The notes under the pieces are model-generated. The model was not told the origin of the DNA and did not search any database. It was given only the letters and a program-made list of their open reading frames with translations. DNA of 64,000 nt. It comes from an uncultured Lachnospiraceae bacterium. GTDB taxonomy: Bacteria > Bacillota > Clostridia > Lachnospirales > Lachnospiraceae. The stretch lies in the NCBI GenBank assembly GCA_902787715.1, contig CADAHQ010000008.1, forward strand, positions 84,603 to 148,602. The letters are read 5' to 3'. A program made the translations under genes and the position numbers. This document shows positions 24,586-34,316 of this stretch, in pieces (within the stretch, counting starts at the first letter, position 1; each line of letters starts with the position of its first letter).

Positions 24586-26421
24586 CTATCCTTCGCGTTT
24601 TCTGTCTTTCAGCCGGTAACACGCCTTCAGGGAGAAGTTCGGGTTGTAGTAGGGATCCCCCGCCTCCAGTTCGTTGCCCCACTTTCTCCTGAACAACTCG
24701 ACTTCCTGGCTTGCCGTCTCCTTCTTCTTGGCCGTGTCCGGCTTCCCGCGGCTCTTGCTCTCGTAATGATACAATTCCGCGAACGGCGTCCACAGGATCA
24801 GGTATCCCGCCTTCCGCACGCGGAGACAGAAATCGATATCATTCAATCCCACTGCGAATGCCTCGTCAAAGCCCTCCTCGGTTTCCCATATCTCTCTGCG
24901 CATCAGCATGCACGCGCCAGTCACTGCGGTAACGTCGTTCGCGTAGCAAAGCTTTCCGGCATAGCCGTTGCTTCCCCGTTCGGCTCCCGCGAACGCGTGT
25001 CCGGCAACACCTCCGAGCCCGAGGACGACTCCCCCGTGCTGTACGGTGTCATTCGGATAATACAACATCGCTCCGACGATGCCGATTTCTGTCCGCTGCG
25101 CGTGCATCAGCATCTCCTCGATCCACTCCGGCGTGATGACCTCCGTGTCGTTGTTGAGGAACAGCAGGTATTCTCCGTCCGTCTCGCCGACCGCGTAATT
25201 GTTGATTGCCGACCAGTTGAAACCTCCCCGCCAGTCGATCTTTTTCACACGGGGATCCGCCCCCGTGATCTCGTCATAATACTTTAGCGCTGCTTCTTCC
25301 GTGCTGCCGTTTTCCACGATAATGATCTCGTAATTGTCATACGTGGTTTTCGTCAGGATGGAATCGATGCAAGCCTTCAGATCCTCCGCATGATCCCGGT
25401 TTGGAATGATGATGCTGACCTTCGGTCGTTCCACAGGCAAAGCATATGACATGCGGTATATGGACGGGACTCCTTTCGCCTGTTCCACCTGAGCGTCAAT
25501 CCCTTCCGTCCGGAGATAATCCGAGACGGCTTTGATCCCCGCGATCGTGGCATAGGGCTTGTTATTTCCGTCCTGCGCGGTTGACGCGCTGTGCGCCCGC
25601 CACATGTACAGCACCTTTGGCACATGAGCAATACAACTCGCGTGCTTCGTCAGCCGGAGGAACAATTCATGGTCCTGACTTCCGTCATATCCATTCCGAA
25701 ACGTTCCGCTTTTCTCCAGTATTTCCCGTTTGAACGACGTAAAATGACATATATAATTGTTGGCAAGCAGGTTGTCCTGCGCAAAATCCGGTTTCAGATG
25801 AATGGTAGCGATATCCGCGGTATCCGGGCTGCGGAACGTCGCCTCATCCGTGTAGATGAAGTCCGCTCCCTGTCCGGAGATTGCCTCCATGACACAGTAC
25901 AGCGCCGCCGGGTGCAGAAGATCGTCGTGGTCAAGCAGCGAGATATACTCGCCGGAAGCCATCGCGATACACTCGTTGGAATTGCCTACAATGCCCTTAT
26001 TTTCCGACAGTTTCCGGTAACGGATCCGGCTGTCCTTCTCCGCGTAGGCGAGACAGATCTGACGGACTTCGTCGTGGTCCTCGTCACTTCCGTCCACCAT
26101 GCACAACTCCCATTTTCCGTATGTCTGTGCCAAAACGGACTCGATCATCTCGCGAAGAAACTGCACCGGCGTGTTGTACAGCGGAGTGATGATGCTGAAC
26201 GTAATGTCCCTGTCAAATACACGGTCTCTCTGCTCCCACAGCTCCTTCTCCGTGTAGATCGGACGTTTCATCCATGCCCGCGCGCTGATATACCGGCGGA
26301 ACAGTTTATTGGTCACCCTCTTCGCGGTCTTCCGTACCCCGTCCGTCTTCAGGCTCTGTTTGCCTGCGTCAAACAGATACCTGCCTCTCGCTATTACTCG
26401 CTTAATCCTGTTCCTCTTCAT
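24586..26421 (-). CDS. Tandem-domain GT2 glycosyltransferase
   Basis: This 611-residue protein carries two GT-A modules. The first, about residues 55-280, starts with FSIITPLYNTP and has a SLLDHDD metal motif; the second, about 325-590, starts with KVSIIIPNRDH and has LLFLNNDTE. The layout matches bifunctional rhamnosyl-type transferases that act before ABC-exporter release. There are no membrane helices, so it works at the inner face of the membrane. It overlaps the upstream gene by four bases. The sugars are not predictable. Confidence 0.87.
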   Translation of the reverse strand: MKRNRIKRVIARGRYLFDAGKQSLKTDGVRKTAKRVTNKLFRRYISARAWMKRPIYTEKELWEQRDRVFDRDITFSIITPLYNTPVQFLREMIESVLAQTYGKWELCMVDGSDEDHDEVRQICLAYAEKDSRIRYRKLSENKGIVGNSNECIAMASGEYISLLDHDDLLHPAALYCVMEAISGQGADFIYTDEATFRSPDTADIATIHLKPDFAQDNLLANNYICHFTSFKREILEKSGTFRNGYDGSQDHELFLRLTKHASCIAHVPKVLYMWRAHSASTAQDGNNKPYATIAGIKAVSDYLRTEGIDAQVEQAKGVPSIYRMSYALPVERPKVSIIIPNRDHAEDLKACIDSILTKTTYDNYEIIIVENGSTEEAALKYYDEITGADPRVKKIDWRGGFNWSAINNYAVGETDGEYLLFLNNDTEVITPEWIEEMLMHAQRTEIGIVGAMLYYPNDTVQHGGVVLGLGGVAGHAFAGAERGSNGYAGKLCYANDVTAVTGACMLMRREIWETEEGFDEAFAVGLNDIDFCLRVRKAGYLILWTPFAELYHYESKSRGKPDTAKKKETASQEVELFRRKWGNELEAGDPYYNPNFSLKACYRLKDRKREG

Positions 26422-27548
26422 GACTCCAACTGTTTCAGCCTTTCCCTTACTATATCCGCGTACGGAGCGATTGTAACATCCTCGACCATGGGCGCGCTGA
26501 ATGCGTCCACCATGTTATCATAATCCGCATTGGGCGCTCCGTCTGCAAATCCGCGCGAGCATTTCCTGCGCAGATCCTCCAGCGATTTGGTGCAGTAATG
26601 ATTGATGCGGAAAATGTCGCGGTAATTCTTCGGCGTGAATGCCCTGCCGGTCCTCTCAATGATCGCGCTGTAGTTGTCGATCGTTTCCTTCTTCTCGTCA
26701 ACCGCGTATTGTCCCCGTTTGTACACCGCAAAATGCGTGTGGTGGATCATGGATACCTTTCGTGGCTGAACGATACTCTTGACATGGTGATTGCCGATGC
26801 AGTCACCGTCCTCGAAGGTCGTTGTGTAATTATCCATGACCAGTCCCGCAGGGCTCTTGTCATGCCCGTTGGGTCCGTACAATACCCAGTTGACGCCTAC
26901 GCCGGGATAGTCCTCATACTCCCGCAGCTGCTCCGGCACAGGACCCTTCGGGGAGAACAGAAACTCATCATCATCCACGATCGCAAGCCATTTTGTCCTG
27001 CGCTTCGATCGTCTGACAGCGTCCCGGTACGCAGCGGTTTGAAGAACCTTTCCGGGCCACCTGCGATACACGACAAATCCGCTCTCCGTAAACGGCTTGA
27101 TCACCTCCGTCAGGTTGTCCGTCGAATCGTTGTCGTACAGATAGATCCGATCGGCACCGGTCGCCTGGTAAAAGAGAATGAATTCACGAATATACGCGGC
27201 AGAATTCTTTGTAATCACCACAACGGAATAGTAATCTTTGACCTTCCTGTCAGAACGGTCGATCGTTGTTCTTTTCCCGAACTGCGTGAAGAACAACCGA
27301 ACATCCTCTTTCAGAATATTGCACCGTCTCCTCGCCCTGTTTATCAGCATGTTGTCTATGGAATTCAGGGCCAGCGCGCTCAGCTCATTCTTTTTCGTAG
27401 GATCGGTCTCATTCAGGCATTCGGAATACAGCTTCTTCGCCTTCCGGTTCAGCAACAGCATCCACCGGTGCCGCTTCCATGTCGCGATGCGCTCGATTGA
27501 TCCGCCGTTATTTTTCAGGAACAGATCAATGTATTCGGATTCTTTCAT
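26418..27548 (-). CDS. GT92/GT2-like glycosyltransferase
   Basis: This 376-residue protein has the features of the GT92-like (Glyco_tranf_2_4) group: VVVITKNSAAYIREFILFYQ, then IYLYDNDSTDN, a DDDEFLF metal-binding motif, and a His-rich stretch (HHVKSIVQPRKV, HHTHF) further on. An N-terminal region of about 100 residues is charged and helical and not recognised. It overlaps its downstream neighbour by four bases and its upstream neighbour by 23 bases, so it is translated as part of the operon. Confidence 0.82.
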   Translation of the reverse strand: MKESEYIDLFLKNNGGSIERIATWKRHRWMLLLNRKAKKLYSECLNETDPTKKNELSALALNSIDNMLINRARRRCNILKEDVRLFFTQFGKRTTIDRSDRKVKDYYSVVVITKNSAAYIREFILFYQATGADRIYLYDNDSTDNLTEVIKPFTESGFVVYRRWPGKVLQTAAYRDAVRRSKRRTKWLAIVDDDEFLFSPKGPVPEQLREYEDYPGVGVNWVLYGPNGHDKSPAGLVMDNYTTTFEDGDCIGNHHVKSIVQPRKVSMIHHTHFAVYKRGQYAVDEKKETIDNYSAIIERTGRAFTPKNYRDIFRINHYCTKSLEDLRRKCSRGFADGAPNADYDNMVDAFSAPMVEDVTIAPYADIVRERLKQLES

Positions 27549-28752
27549 AGACGTTAATCAACTCTCCCGTAATTGTCTTCGGATCATGTCGCTTCAGCGC
27601 CGTCTCCGTCTCCCGTTTGGAAACAGCCTCCAGCAGCGCCTTATCCTCACGGAGGTTTCCGATCAGAAAGGCGAGCGTGTGCGGCTCGTTATACGGGTAC
27701 AGCCAACCGGTCTCCCCGTCCCTGACCAACTGTGGGAGACCTCCGACGTTGGACGAGATCACCGGACACCCGATCAGCTGCGCCTCACACACCGAGTGCG
27801 GCGAGTTGTCGATGATGGACGGATGGATAAAGAAATCCGACCTTGTCAACTCCTCGATGATCACCGGATCGTCGACATATCCAATCGGTTCAACATTCAC
27901 ATCTTCGCCCCAGATCCCCGTGCGCTTCTCAAACATCGAAAAATATTCTTTGTTGCCGGCGACCTTCCACACAAAATCGACATTCATCAACTCCTTCAGG
28001 ATCTTCGCCGTCTGAAGTATGATATCGTTGCCCTTCCGATCATCCCCGGAGGAACAGGTAAACAAACGGAGTTTCCCGTCACGGCAGGGATTCCACGTAC
28101 CCGCTGCGGCATACACCGACGGTTTTACGAGCTCCTCCACATGAAAATACTCCGCACCCGGGGAATAGTATTTGACGATATTGCGATCCCATTCCGTACG
28201 TCCGTGAAAATACCGGTTCGCAGCCATAACCCTGCGCTCGGATTCCGCCCGGGGAACCTCTGGCCGCACGTAAGGGCCGGTTCCTTTGAACGCGCGCAAC
28301 AGTGCTCTTCGCATGCGCACGGACAGTCTCTCCCTGTCGGTACTTGATCTCCCGTGCACCATGTCGACCGACATGTAATAGATATTCAGAAAGCCCATCA
28401 TGTGAATGACCACGGGAAGCGGGGTTGCCTCCGCAATCCTCCCGTACGGCCACTCCGCCCCGAAACATTGAATAACGTCCGGTTTGAAATCGTCAATGAT
28501 CCGCAGCAGCTCGGCTTTCGCCTGTTCCCACTGCTCCTCACTGCTCCCGACCGACATGTTCGAATGCACGGCATAGTAAACAATGCCGTTCTGCTCGATC
28601 CGATTATCTTGCTCGCCGTCGGCAGCGTACGCCATTGCCAGTTCGACCTCCGGCGCATACTCTGAGAACGCCCACTCGTACCGGGATCTCAGACCTGAGT
28701 TGTTTCCTTTGTCCTGCAGCGAGCAGCCATCCGCGATCCACAACACTCTCAT
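27526..28752 (-). CDS. GT4-family glycosyltransferase
   Basis: This GT-B fold transferase of about 408 residues has an N-terminal Rossmann half beginning MRVLWIADG and a nucleotide-sugar-binding C-terminal half. The latter contains the GT4 pattern FFIHPSIIDNSPHSVCEA, the E-x7-E region that holds the donor. An in-frame TTG at 28788 would add 12 residues; the ATG at 28752 is preferred because it begins at the first strand of the fold. The acceptor and donor sugars are unknown. Confidence 0.85.
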   Translation of the reverse strand: MRVLWIADGCSLQDKGNNSGLRSRYEWAFSEYAPEVELAMAYAADGEQDNRIEQNGIVYYAVHSNMSVGSSEEQWEQAKAELLRIIDDFKPDVIQCFGAEWPYGRIAEATPLPVVIHMMGFLNIYYMSVDMVHGRSSTDRERLSVRMRRALLRAFKGTGPYVRPEVPRAESERRVMAANRYFHGRTEWDRNIVKYYSPGAEYFHVEELVKPSVYAAAGTWNPCRDGKLRLFTCSSGDDRKGNDIILQTAKILKELMNVDFVWKVAGNKEYFSMFEKRTGIWGEDVNVEPIGYVDDPVIIEELTRSDFFIHPSIIDNSPHSVCEAQLIGCPVISSNVGGLPQLVRDGETGWLYPYNEPHTLAFLIGNLREDKALLEAVSKRETETALKRHDPKTITGELINVYERIRIH

Positions 28753-28803
28753 ACTTTTAAGACCTGCCTTGCATCGTTCATTTTCCAACGTGTAACCATA
28801 AGA

Positions 28804-30216
28804 TCAAAAACGGAAATAGATAAACGGGTTGTACGTTCCGCCCAGAAGCGCGATCAGCGACAGAAGCAAAACGGCGATCAGCCCGAGGTCGGCCGGCACG
28901 TCGATCCATGCGATATGCTTCTCCCTCAGGCCGGCCAGCTTCCCGCGCAGCGCAGCGCCGGGCGGCATTGCCATGACCGCGCCGAGGATGAGGAACGGTA
29001 TATATCCCGCGATCTTCAGCGAACCGACCGTCACGGGATTGACCGCGTCACCGCCGAGGAATAACAGCTTGCCCAAAAACGTGCACGTCTCCCGAAGCGA
29101 GAGCGTGTCACACATGAAAATGCCCCAGCCGAACATGACGAACAGCATCGTGACGCCCCATCCGGCAACCCGCGGCATCCTCTTCGAGAGGCCGGTGATC
29201 CGCTCCAGGACAATCAGGACACCGTAGTACAGCCCCCACAGGATAAAGTTCCAGGAGGCCCCGTGCCACAGTCCGGTGAGCGCCCACACAACGAATATGT
29301 TGAACACCCATCTCGCCCTGCCGACGCGGTTCCCGCCGAGCGGAATATACACATACTCCCGGAAAAACCGCCCCAGCGTGATATGCCATCGTCTCCAGAA
29401 CTCCGACACCGACACGGCAGTGTACGGGTCTTTGAAATTTTCCGGAAAATGAAACCCGAAGATCGCGCCGAGTCCGATCGCCATCTCCGAGTACCCCGAG
29501 AAATCGAACAGGATCTGCACCGTGTACGCGGTCACACACAGCCATGTCATTCCCGGCGACAGCGACCGCAGCGCGCTCGCCTGAATGGTATCCGCGATGA
29601 AGCCTGCCTGGTTCGCGATCAGAACCTTCTTGCCTAGGCCGGCGATGAACCTCCCCGCTCCGTACCGGACTCGGTCCCAGCTCACATCGGGATGCTCCAG
29701 TTGTGCTTCGACCTCGGAGTATTTTACAATCGGTCCCGCGATCAGCTGCGGGAAGAACATCACATACAGCCCGAACAGAAGCAGATTCCTCTGCCGTTCG
29801 ACCGTGCCGCGATACAGATCCACAAGGTATGTGATCACCTGAAACGTGTAGAAGGAAATTCCGACCGGCATCACAATGCCCGGGACCGGGATCCGGTTCT
29901 CCCCGAGCAGCACGTTTATGTTCCGTATGCAAAAGCTCGCGTATTTGGTGATGATCAGCGGCAGCACATTAACAAGGATCGCCGCGGCAAGCACTGCCCT
30001 GCGTCTCTCGCTGACATGCGGCGTCAGAAGCCATGTGACGATGACGCAGAACAGGATCAGGAAAATGTATAAGGGCTCTCCGGCCCCGTAAAACATCAGT
30101 GAAAAAAGCAGCAGAACGTACTGCCTTGCGTGCTTCCGATCCCGCAGGATCAGAAAGTAAAGGACGATCAGAATCGGAAGAAAGACGACGAGAAAGGAAA
30201 GGCTAGCGAAAACCAT
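28804..30216 (-). CDS. MBOAT-family O-acyltransferase (AlgI/DltB-like), intact
   Basis: This 470-residue multi-pass protein is expected to move acyl groups (usually acetyl) across the membrane for O-acylation of the polymer. Diagnostic MBOAT stretches are FPQLIAGPIV, FDFSGYSEMAIGLG, FWRRWHITLGRFFREYVYIPLGGNR and the catalytic His in LTGLWHGASWNFILWG. It ends with the usual NPFIYFRF. Start and stop overlap the preceding DHHW gene by one base after GGAGGAC. It is the intact counterpart of the broken copy at 54.1-55.5 kb. Confidence 0.92.
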   Translation of the reverse strand: MVFASLSFLVVFLPILIVLYFLILRDRKHARQYVLLLFSLMFYGAGEPLYIFLILFCVIVTWLLTPHVSERRRAVLAAAILVNVLPLIITKYASFCIRNINVLLGENRIPVPGIVMPVGISFYTFQVITYLVDLYRGTVERQRNLLLFGLYVMFFPQLIAGPIVKYSEVEAQLEHPDVSWDRVRYGAGRFIAGLGKKVLIANQAGFIADTIQASALRSLSPGMTWLCVTAYTVQILFDFSGYSEMAIGLGAIFGFHFPENFKDPYTAVSVSEFWRRWHITLGRFFREYVYIPLGGNRVGRARWVFNIFVVWALTGLWHGASWNFILWGLYYGVLIVLERITGLSKRMPRVAGWGVTMLFVMFGWGIFMCDTLSLRETCTFLGKLLFLGGDAVNPVTVGSLKIAGYIPFLILGAVMAMPPGAALRGKLAGLREKHIAWIDVPADLGLIAVLLLSLIALLGGTYNPFIYFRF

Positions 30217-31499
30217 CAGTCCTCCTCCCCGAAGACAAGGAAATACCCGTCCCCGTTCCAGAGCGATGCGTTGGAGCCGAACAGAAGCGCGTCAATGCGG
30301 TAATTTTCGATCACGTAGTCCACCGGGAATACCGAGAGAACGCGGTAATCGATATAGACAGTCAACGAATAGTGCGACGCCAGCAGGTCGCGGATCGCCC
30401 TGCTGTACGAATCCCCAATGATCAGCAGGTTTCTTCCGTTGCCCTCGCTGTTCCGGATGACAAAGGGGTATTCGGAATCCTTGTAGGCCGCTCCCTCGAT
30501 GTCCCGGGCGGTTCCGTACATCTGAATGTAATGGTCGTTATTTTTCGTCTTTATGATCTCGCCTCTGCCGTACTCGTCATTCAGGCCGATCGTTTCCACC
30601 GGGATCTCTTCCCGCGTCTTCGGGTCGATCACGGATGTCTCCCGTTCCGGAAGGTCATATTCGTAAAATGCAAAATCATCGAGGCTGCCCTGATACAGGT
30701 CTCCGAGCGCGCGGGCATAGCTTCCGCGAAAACGGAAGTCGTATGTGTCGGATACGGGTTTCTCCGAGACGGGAACACGGAGCTTCCCCATCTCAAGATC
30801 ATCCCGCATCATCGCGTAAATGTTCTCGTATCCCCGCTGCGCACCACGATGATTCCAGTGATGGTCGGTCTTGTAATGAATGTCCTTGTAATCCTCAAAA
30901 TCACGGTACTCCAGCTGTCCGAATTCGACATACGCCGGCAGGGCGCCGGCAATCTCCCGCGCGTGACCGGCGGTCGTTGCCCCGATATAGCTGTCGAACC
31001 AGGACGTATCGTACGCCTGGGTGACGTAGTAAACATACATCTTCATATCCGGGTACCGGTCGTGGAGGTATGTCAGCTGGTTGATATGGTTTTTCAGGGA
31101 ATCCTCCGGCAACGGCTCCGTCGACGGATATTCCGTGAGATACCCGGTATCCTCGATCGTCACATAGTTACCGATCACCTGAAACGTATATTGCAGAGCC
31201 TCTTCCCCGGCAAAATACTTTTTGATGCCGTAGACAAGATTTTCCGCGCCGTTGAAAAACTTCATGTACCGGGTAACCACCGTCTCCCGGTACGCGAACT
31301 GGTCAGACAGTGCCGCGTCCAGACGTTCCGCGGGGCTGTCACGATACATGATCGAATCCTTCTCGGGACGGATCACCATGAGAAAGGTAGCAAGGGTTCG
31401 GTTTTCATTGTTGTCTGTCTTCAGTGAAGGTATACAATACGTGATGAGTATGAGAACCAACACTGCAAATGCAACTATCACCGACCCCTTGTATCTCAT
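30216..31499 (-). CDS. DHHW/AlgJ-like SGNH-type O-acetylation protein
   Basis: This 427-residue protein has one N-terminal membrane helix (about 5-25) and an extracytoplasmic domain of the DHHW/AlgJ-AlgX group. It shows YKTDHHWNHRGA (the Asp-His pair) and LLIIGDSYSRA (the serine nucleophile block). In alginate and related systems such proteins take acyl groups from the MBOAT partner and place them on the polysaccharide. It overlaps the MBOAT gene, which supports the pairing. Confidence 0.88.
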   Translation of the reverse strand: MRYKGSVIVAFAVLVLILITYCIPSLKTDNNENRTLATFLMVIRPEKDSIMYRDSPAERLDAALSDQFAYRETVVTRYMKFFNGAENLVYGIKKYFAGEEALQYTFQVIGNYVTIEDTGYLTEYPSTEPLPEDSLKNHINQLTYLHDRYPDMKMYVYYVTQAYDTSWFDSYIGATTAGHAREIAGALPAYVEFGQLEYRDFEDYKDIHYKTDHHWNHRGAQRGYENIYAMMRDDLEMGKLRVPVSEKPVSDTYDFRFRGSYARALGDLYQGSLDDFAFYEYDLPERETSVIDPKTREEIPVETIGLNDEYGRGEIIKTKNNDHYIQMYGTARDIEGAAYKDSEYPFVIRNSEGNGRNLLIIGDSYSRAIRDLLASHYSLTVYIDYRVLSVFPVDYVIENYRIDALLFGSNASLWNGDGYFLVFGEED

Positions 31500-31518
31500 G
31501 CGCCGTCATTCCTCCTCA

Positions 31519-32742
31519 TCAATCGCGTCTGAACAGATCTCTCGTGTATACTTTGTCTGCGACATCGCCGAGCACCTCCTGATCGAAGCGGTTCGCCAGG
31601 ATGACATCCGACTGCTCCTTAAACTTCGCGAGGTCGTTCACAACCTTGCAGGAAAAGAACTCGCTGCCGTCCTCGAGCGTCGGCTCGTAAATGATGATTG
31701 GAGTTCCGGTGGACATCACGTGCTTCATGACATCCTGGATCGCCGATGCGCGGAAATTGTCGCTGTTCGATTTCATGGTCAGGCGATACACGCCGACCAT
31801 CTTCGGCTTTCTCTCGAGAACCTGCTCCGCGACGAACTCCTTGCGGACAACGTTGCTCTTCACGACGGCCTCGATCATCGTCTGAGGCACGTCGCGGTAG
31901 TTCGCGAGCAGCTGCTTTGTATCCTTCGGGAGGCAGTATCCGCCGTAGCCGAAGGAAGGATTGTTATAATGGCCGCCGATGCGGGGATCCATGCACACGC
32001 CGTCGATGATCATCTGCGTGTCCAGACCCTTCATCTGCGCGTACGTATCAAGCTCGTTAAAATACGATACTCTCACGGCAAGGTACGTGTTGGCGAAGAG
32101 CTTGATGGCCTCCGCCTCGGTCAGATGCGCGAGCAGCACCGGAATGTTCTGGGGCTCCTGTCCGGCGCGCTGCTCCTCAGTGCGGGCTCCCTCCAGAAGA
32201 AGGTCCGCGAACATCTGCGCGTCTTCCTTCTGATCGTCATCGCAGCCGACAACGATGCGGCTCGGATGAAGATTGTCATAAAGCGCCTTCGACTCGCGAA
32301 GGAACTCCGGGCTGAATATAATGTTGCGAATGCCGTACTTCTTGCGAACAGCCTCCGTGTAACCCACGGGGATGGTCGACTTGATCACCATCAGAACGTC
32401 GGGGTTCACCTTGAGCGTCCACTCAATGGCATCCTCCACCGCGCTCGTATCAAAGAAATGGTGCTCGTCGTCATAGTTCGTCGGCGTTGCGATGATGACA
32501 AGCTCAGCGCTGCCGTACGCCGCTGCCTTATCGGTCGTCGTCGTCAGATTCAGCTTACGCGAACCCTCTCTTGCCTCCTTGAAGAAGCGCTCGATCTCAT
32601 CGTCCTGGATCGGGCTGATAAACTGATTCAGTCTCTCCGCCTTCTTCTCCGTCGTTGTGATTGCGGTCACCTCATGCTTCTGCGCAAGCAGCACCGCAAG
32701 AGAAAGCCCCACATATCCTACACCCGCAACAGTAATCTTCAT
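31519..32742 (-). CDS. UDP-glucose 6-dehydrogenase-family protein, copy 1
   Basis: This 407-residue nucleotide-sugar dehydrogenase is expected to oxidise a UDP-hexose to the uronic acid. It has the dinucleotide loop GVGYVG (7-12), [18 protein letters not shown] and the catalytic Cys270 in [15 protein letters not shown]. It is clearly paralogous to the gene at 42759. Unlike that copy, the position normally holding the Asp that binds the NAD ribose is occupied by Thr (AITTTEKK instead of AVDIVEEK), which could alter cofactor use. It starts 4 bases below rfbC. Confidence 0.88.
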   Translation of the reverse strand: MKITVAGVGYVGLSLAVLLAQKHEVTAITTTEKKAERLNQFISPIQDDEIERFFKEAREGSRKLNLTTTTDKAAAYGSAELVIIATPTNYDDEHHFFDTSAVEDAIEWTLKVNPDVLMVIKSTIPVGYTEAVRKKYGIRNIIFSPEFLRESKALYDNLHPSRIVVGCDDDQKEDAQMFADLLLEGARTEEQRAGQEPQNIPVLLAHLTEAEAIKLFANTYLAVRVSYFNELDTYAQMKGLDTQMIIDGVCMDPRIGGHYNNPSFGYGGYCLPKDTKQLLANYRDVPQTMIEAVVKSNVVRKEFVAEQVLERKPKMVGVYRLTMKSNSDNFRASAIQDVMKHVMSTGTPIIIYEPTLEDGSEFFSCKVVNDLAKFKEQSDVILANRFDQEVLGDVADKVYTRDLFRRD

Positions 32743-32746
32743 TATC

Positions 32747-33352
32747 CTACCTCACGTTTAATCCCTTGGTACTGTCTCTGTTCTGATCCTTCTCACTGAG
32801 CTTCAGCGGCGCCCCGTCAACCGTATAGCCTTCCGCGCTCGCGGTGCCCTTGTATTTTCCTTTGAGCTTCGGCCATTTTACGCCGATCTCCGGGTCGTTC
32901 CACGCGATCCCTCCCTCATCGTTGGGATGATAGAAGTCATCGCACTTGTAGCAGAACTCCGCCATATCAGAAAGCACCAAATAGCCATGCGCAAATCCTT
33001 TCGGAACGAGGAACTGCTTTTTATTCTCCTCCGAGAGCAGCTCTCCGTGCCACTTTCCGAAGGTCTTCGAGCCCTTTCGGAGATCGACGGCCACATCGAA
33101 CACCTCGCCCTTGATCACGCGGACCAGCTTCGTCTGCGGATAATTGATCTGAAAATGAAGTCCGCGCAGCACGCCCTTCGTCGACATCGACTGGTTGTCC
33201 TGCACGAACGTATAATTCAGGCCGGCCTCCTCCATGTCGCGCTGACTGTACGTCTCCATGAAGTATCCGCGGTCATCCCCGTGAACCGCGGGGGTGATCA
33301 GACACAATCCTACGATACCGTCCAAATCCTTCTCAACAATGATCTGTCCCAT
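32747..33352 (-). CDS. rfbC: dTDP-4-dehydrorhamnose 3,5-epimerase
   Basis: This 201-residue cupin-fold epimerase performs the third step of dTDP-L-rhamnose synthesis. It has the catalytic His region VLRGLHFQ, the [18 protein letters not shown] strand pair and [17 protein letters not shown]-terminal tail of about 30 polar residues is longer than usual. The start overlaps the rfbD stop by one base (TGATG). Confidence 0.94.
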   Translation of the reverse strand: MGQIIVEKDLDGIVGLCLITPAVHGDDRGYFMETYSQRDMEEAGLNYTFVQDNQSMSTKGVLRGLHFQINYPQTKLVRVIKGEVFDVAVDLRKGSKTFGKWHGELLSEENKKQFLVPKGFAHGYLVLSDMAEFCYKCDDFYHPNDEGGIAWNDPEIGVKWPKLKGKYKGTASAEGYTVDGAPLKLSEKDQNRDSTKGLNVR

Positions 33353-34278
33353 CAGAACTTCGCCTCCTCAAGATATCTTCTGACCGCATCCTGCCATACG
33401 GGGAGCGGCTTGAAGCCGGCCGCTGCCAGCTTCGATTTATCCAGACGGCTGTTCGCTGGCCTCTTTGCCTTTGATAGTCCGTATTCCTCTGTCGTCACCG
33501 GAATCACCGTCGTCTCGAGACCGTACTGACGATAACTCTCGCAGCACAAGTCGTACCAGCTGATGTACGCATCCGGCTCCGACTCGGAGTTGGTCGCGTG
33601 ATAGTACCCGTACTTCTCCGTCCCGACCATATCGACAAGAAGTCTCGCAAGGTCGAGCGTGTACGTCGGCGTGCCGATCTGGTCGTTCACGACGCGCACC
33701 GTATCGTGCGTCTTGCCGACGTTGATCATCGTCTTGATGAAATTCTTGCCGTTTAAGCCGAACACCCAGGCGATACGGACGATGAAATACTTCACGAGCG
33801 TCTCACTCACGGCGAGCTCACCCGCGAGCTTGCTCTGCCCGTATACGTTGAGCGGCGCGTAGCATTTGTCATCCGGCTCCCAGGGGCGTGTCCCCTCTCC
33901 GTCGAACACGTAGTCCGTGGATATGTACAGCATCTTGGCACCGATCGCCTTCGCTGCCTCCGCGATGCTCTTTGTTCCGTCCGCGTTGATGGCAAATACT
34001 TTCTCGCGATTCTCCTCGTCCTCAGCTGCGTCGACCGCGGTCCACGCCGCGCAATGCACGATCGCGTCCGGGCGAAGCTTCCGGATCAGCTTCTTCACCG
34101 AGGTGCTATCCGTGATATCCATCCGCACATACGGCGCGGTCATTACCGCCGACCCGTCGGCAATCCCCGCGTACTCATCCTGAATGTCGCTTCCGACAAC
34201 CTCATATCCGCGTGCTGCGGCCTCGTTCACAACATCGTGTCCGAGCTGTCCGCCTACGCCGGTTACCAATAGTTTCAC
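33352..34278 (-). CDS. rfbD: dTDP-4-dehydrorhamnose reductase
   Basis: This short-chain dehydrogenase-like protein of about 308 residues catalyses the last, NAD(P)H-dependent step to dTDP-L-rhamnose. The nucleotide loop is LLVTGVGGQLG, and STDYVFDGEG plus a YGQSK (YxxxK) motif mark the active site. I choose the GTG at 34278 because AGGTGA sits 5 bases before it and the protein then starts with the standard strand; an ATG at 34305 has no ribosome binding site. Confidence 0.92.
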   Translation of the reverse strand: MKLLVTGVGGQLGHDVVNEAAARGYEVVGSDIQDEYAGIADGSAVMTAPYVRMDITDSTSVKKLIRKLRPDAIVHCAAWTAVDAAEDEENREKVFAINADGTKSIAEAAKAIGAKMLYISTDYVFDGEGTRPWEPDDKCYAPLNVYGQSKLAGELAVSETLVKYFIVRIAWVFGLNGKNFIKTMINVGKTHDTVRVVNDQIGTPTYTLDLARLLVDMVGTEKYGYYHATNSESEPDAYISWYDLCCESYRQYGLETTVIPVTTEEYGLSKAKRPANSRLDKSKLAAAGFKPLPVWQDAVRRYLEEAKF

Positions 34279-34316
34279 TTTCTTCACCTGCGATTCTGTC
34301 AGCATTTTTCGGATAA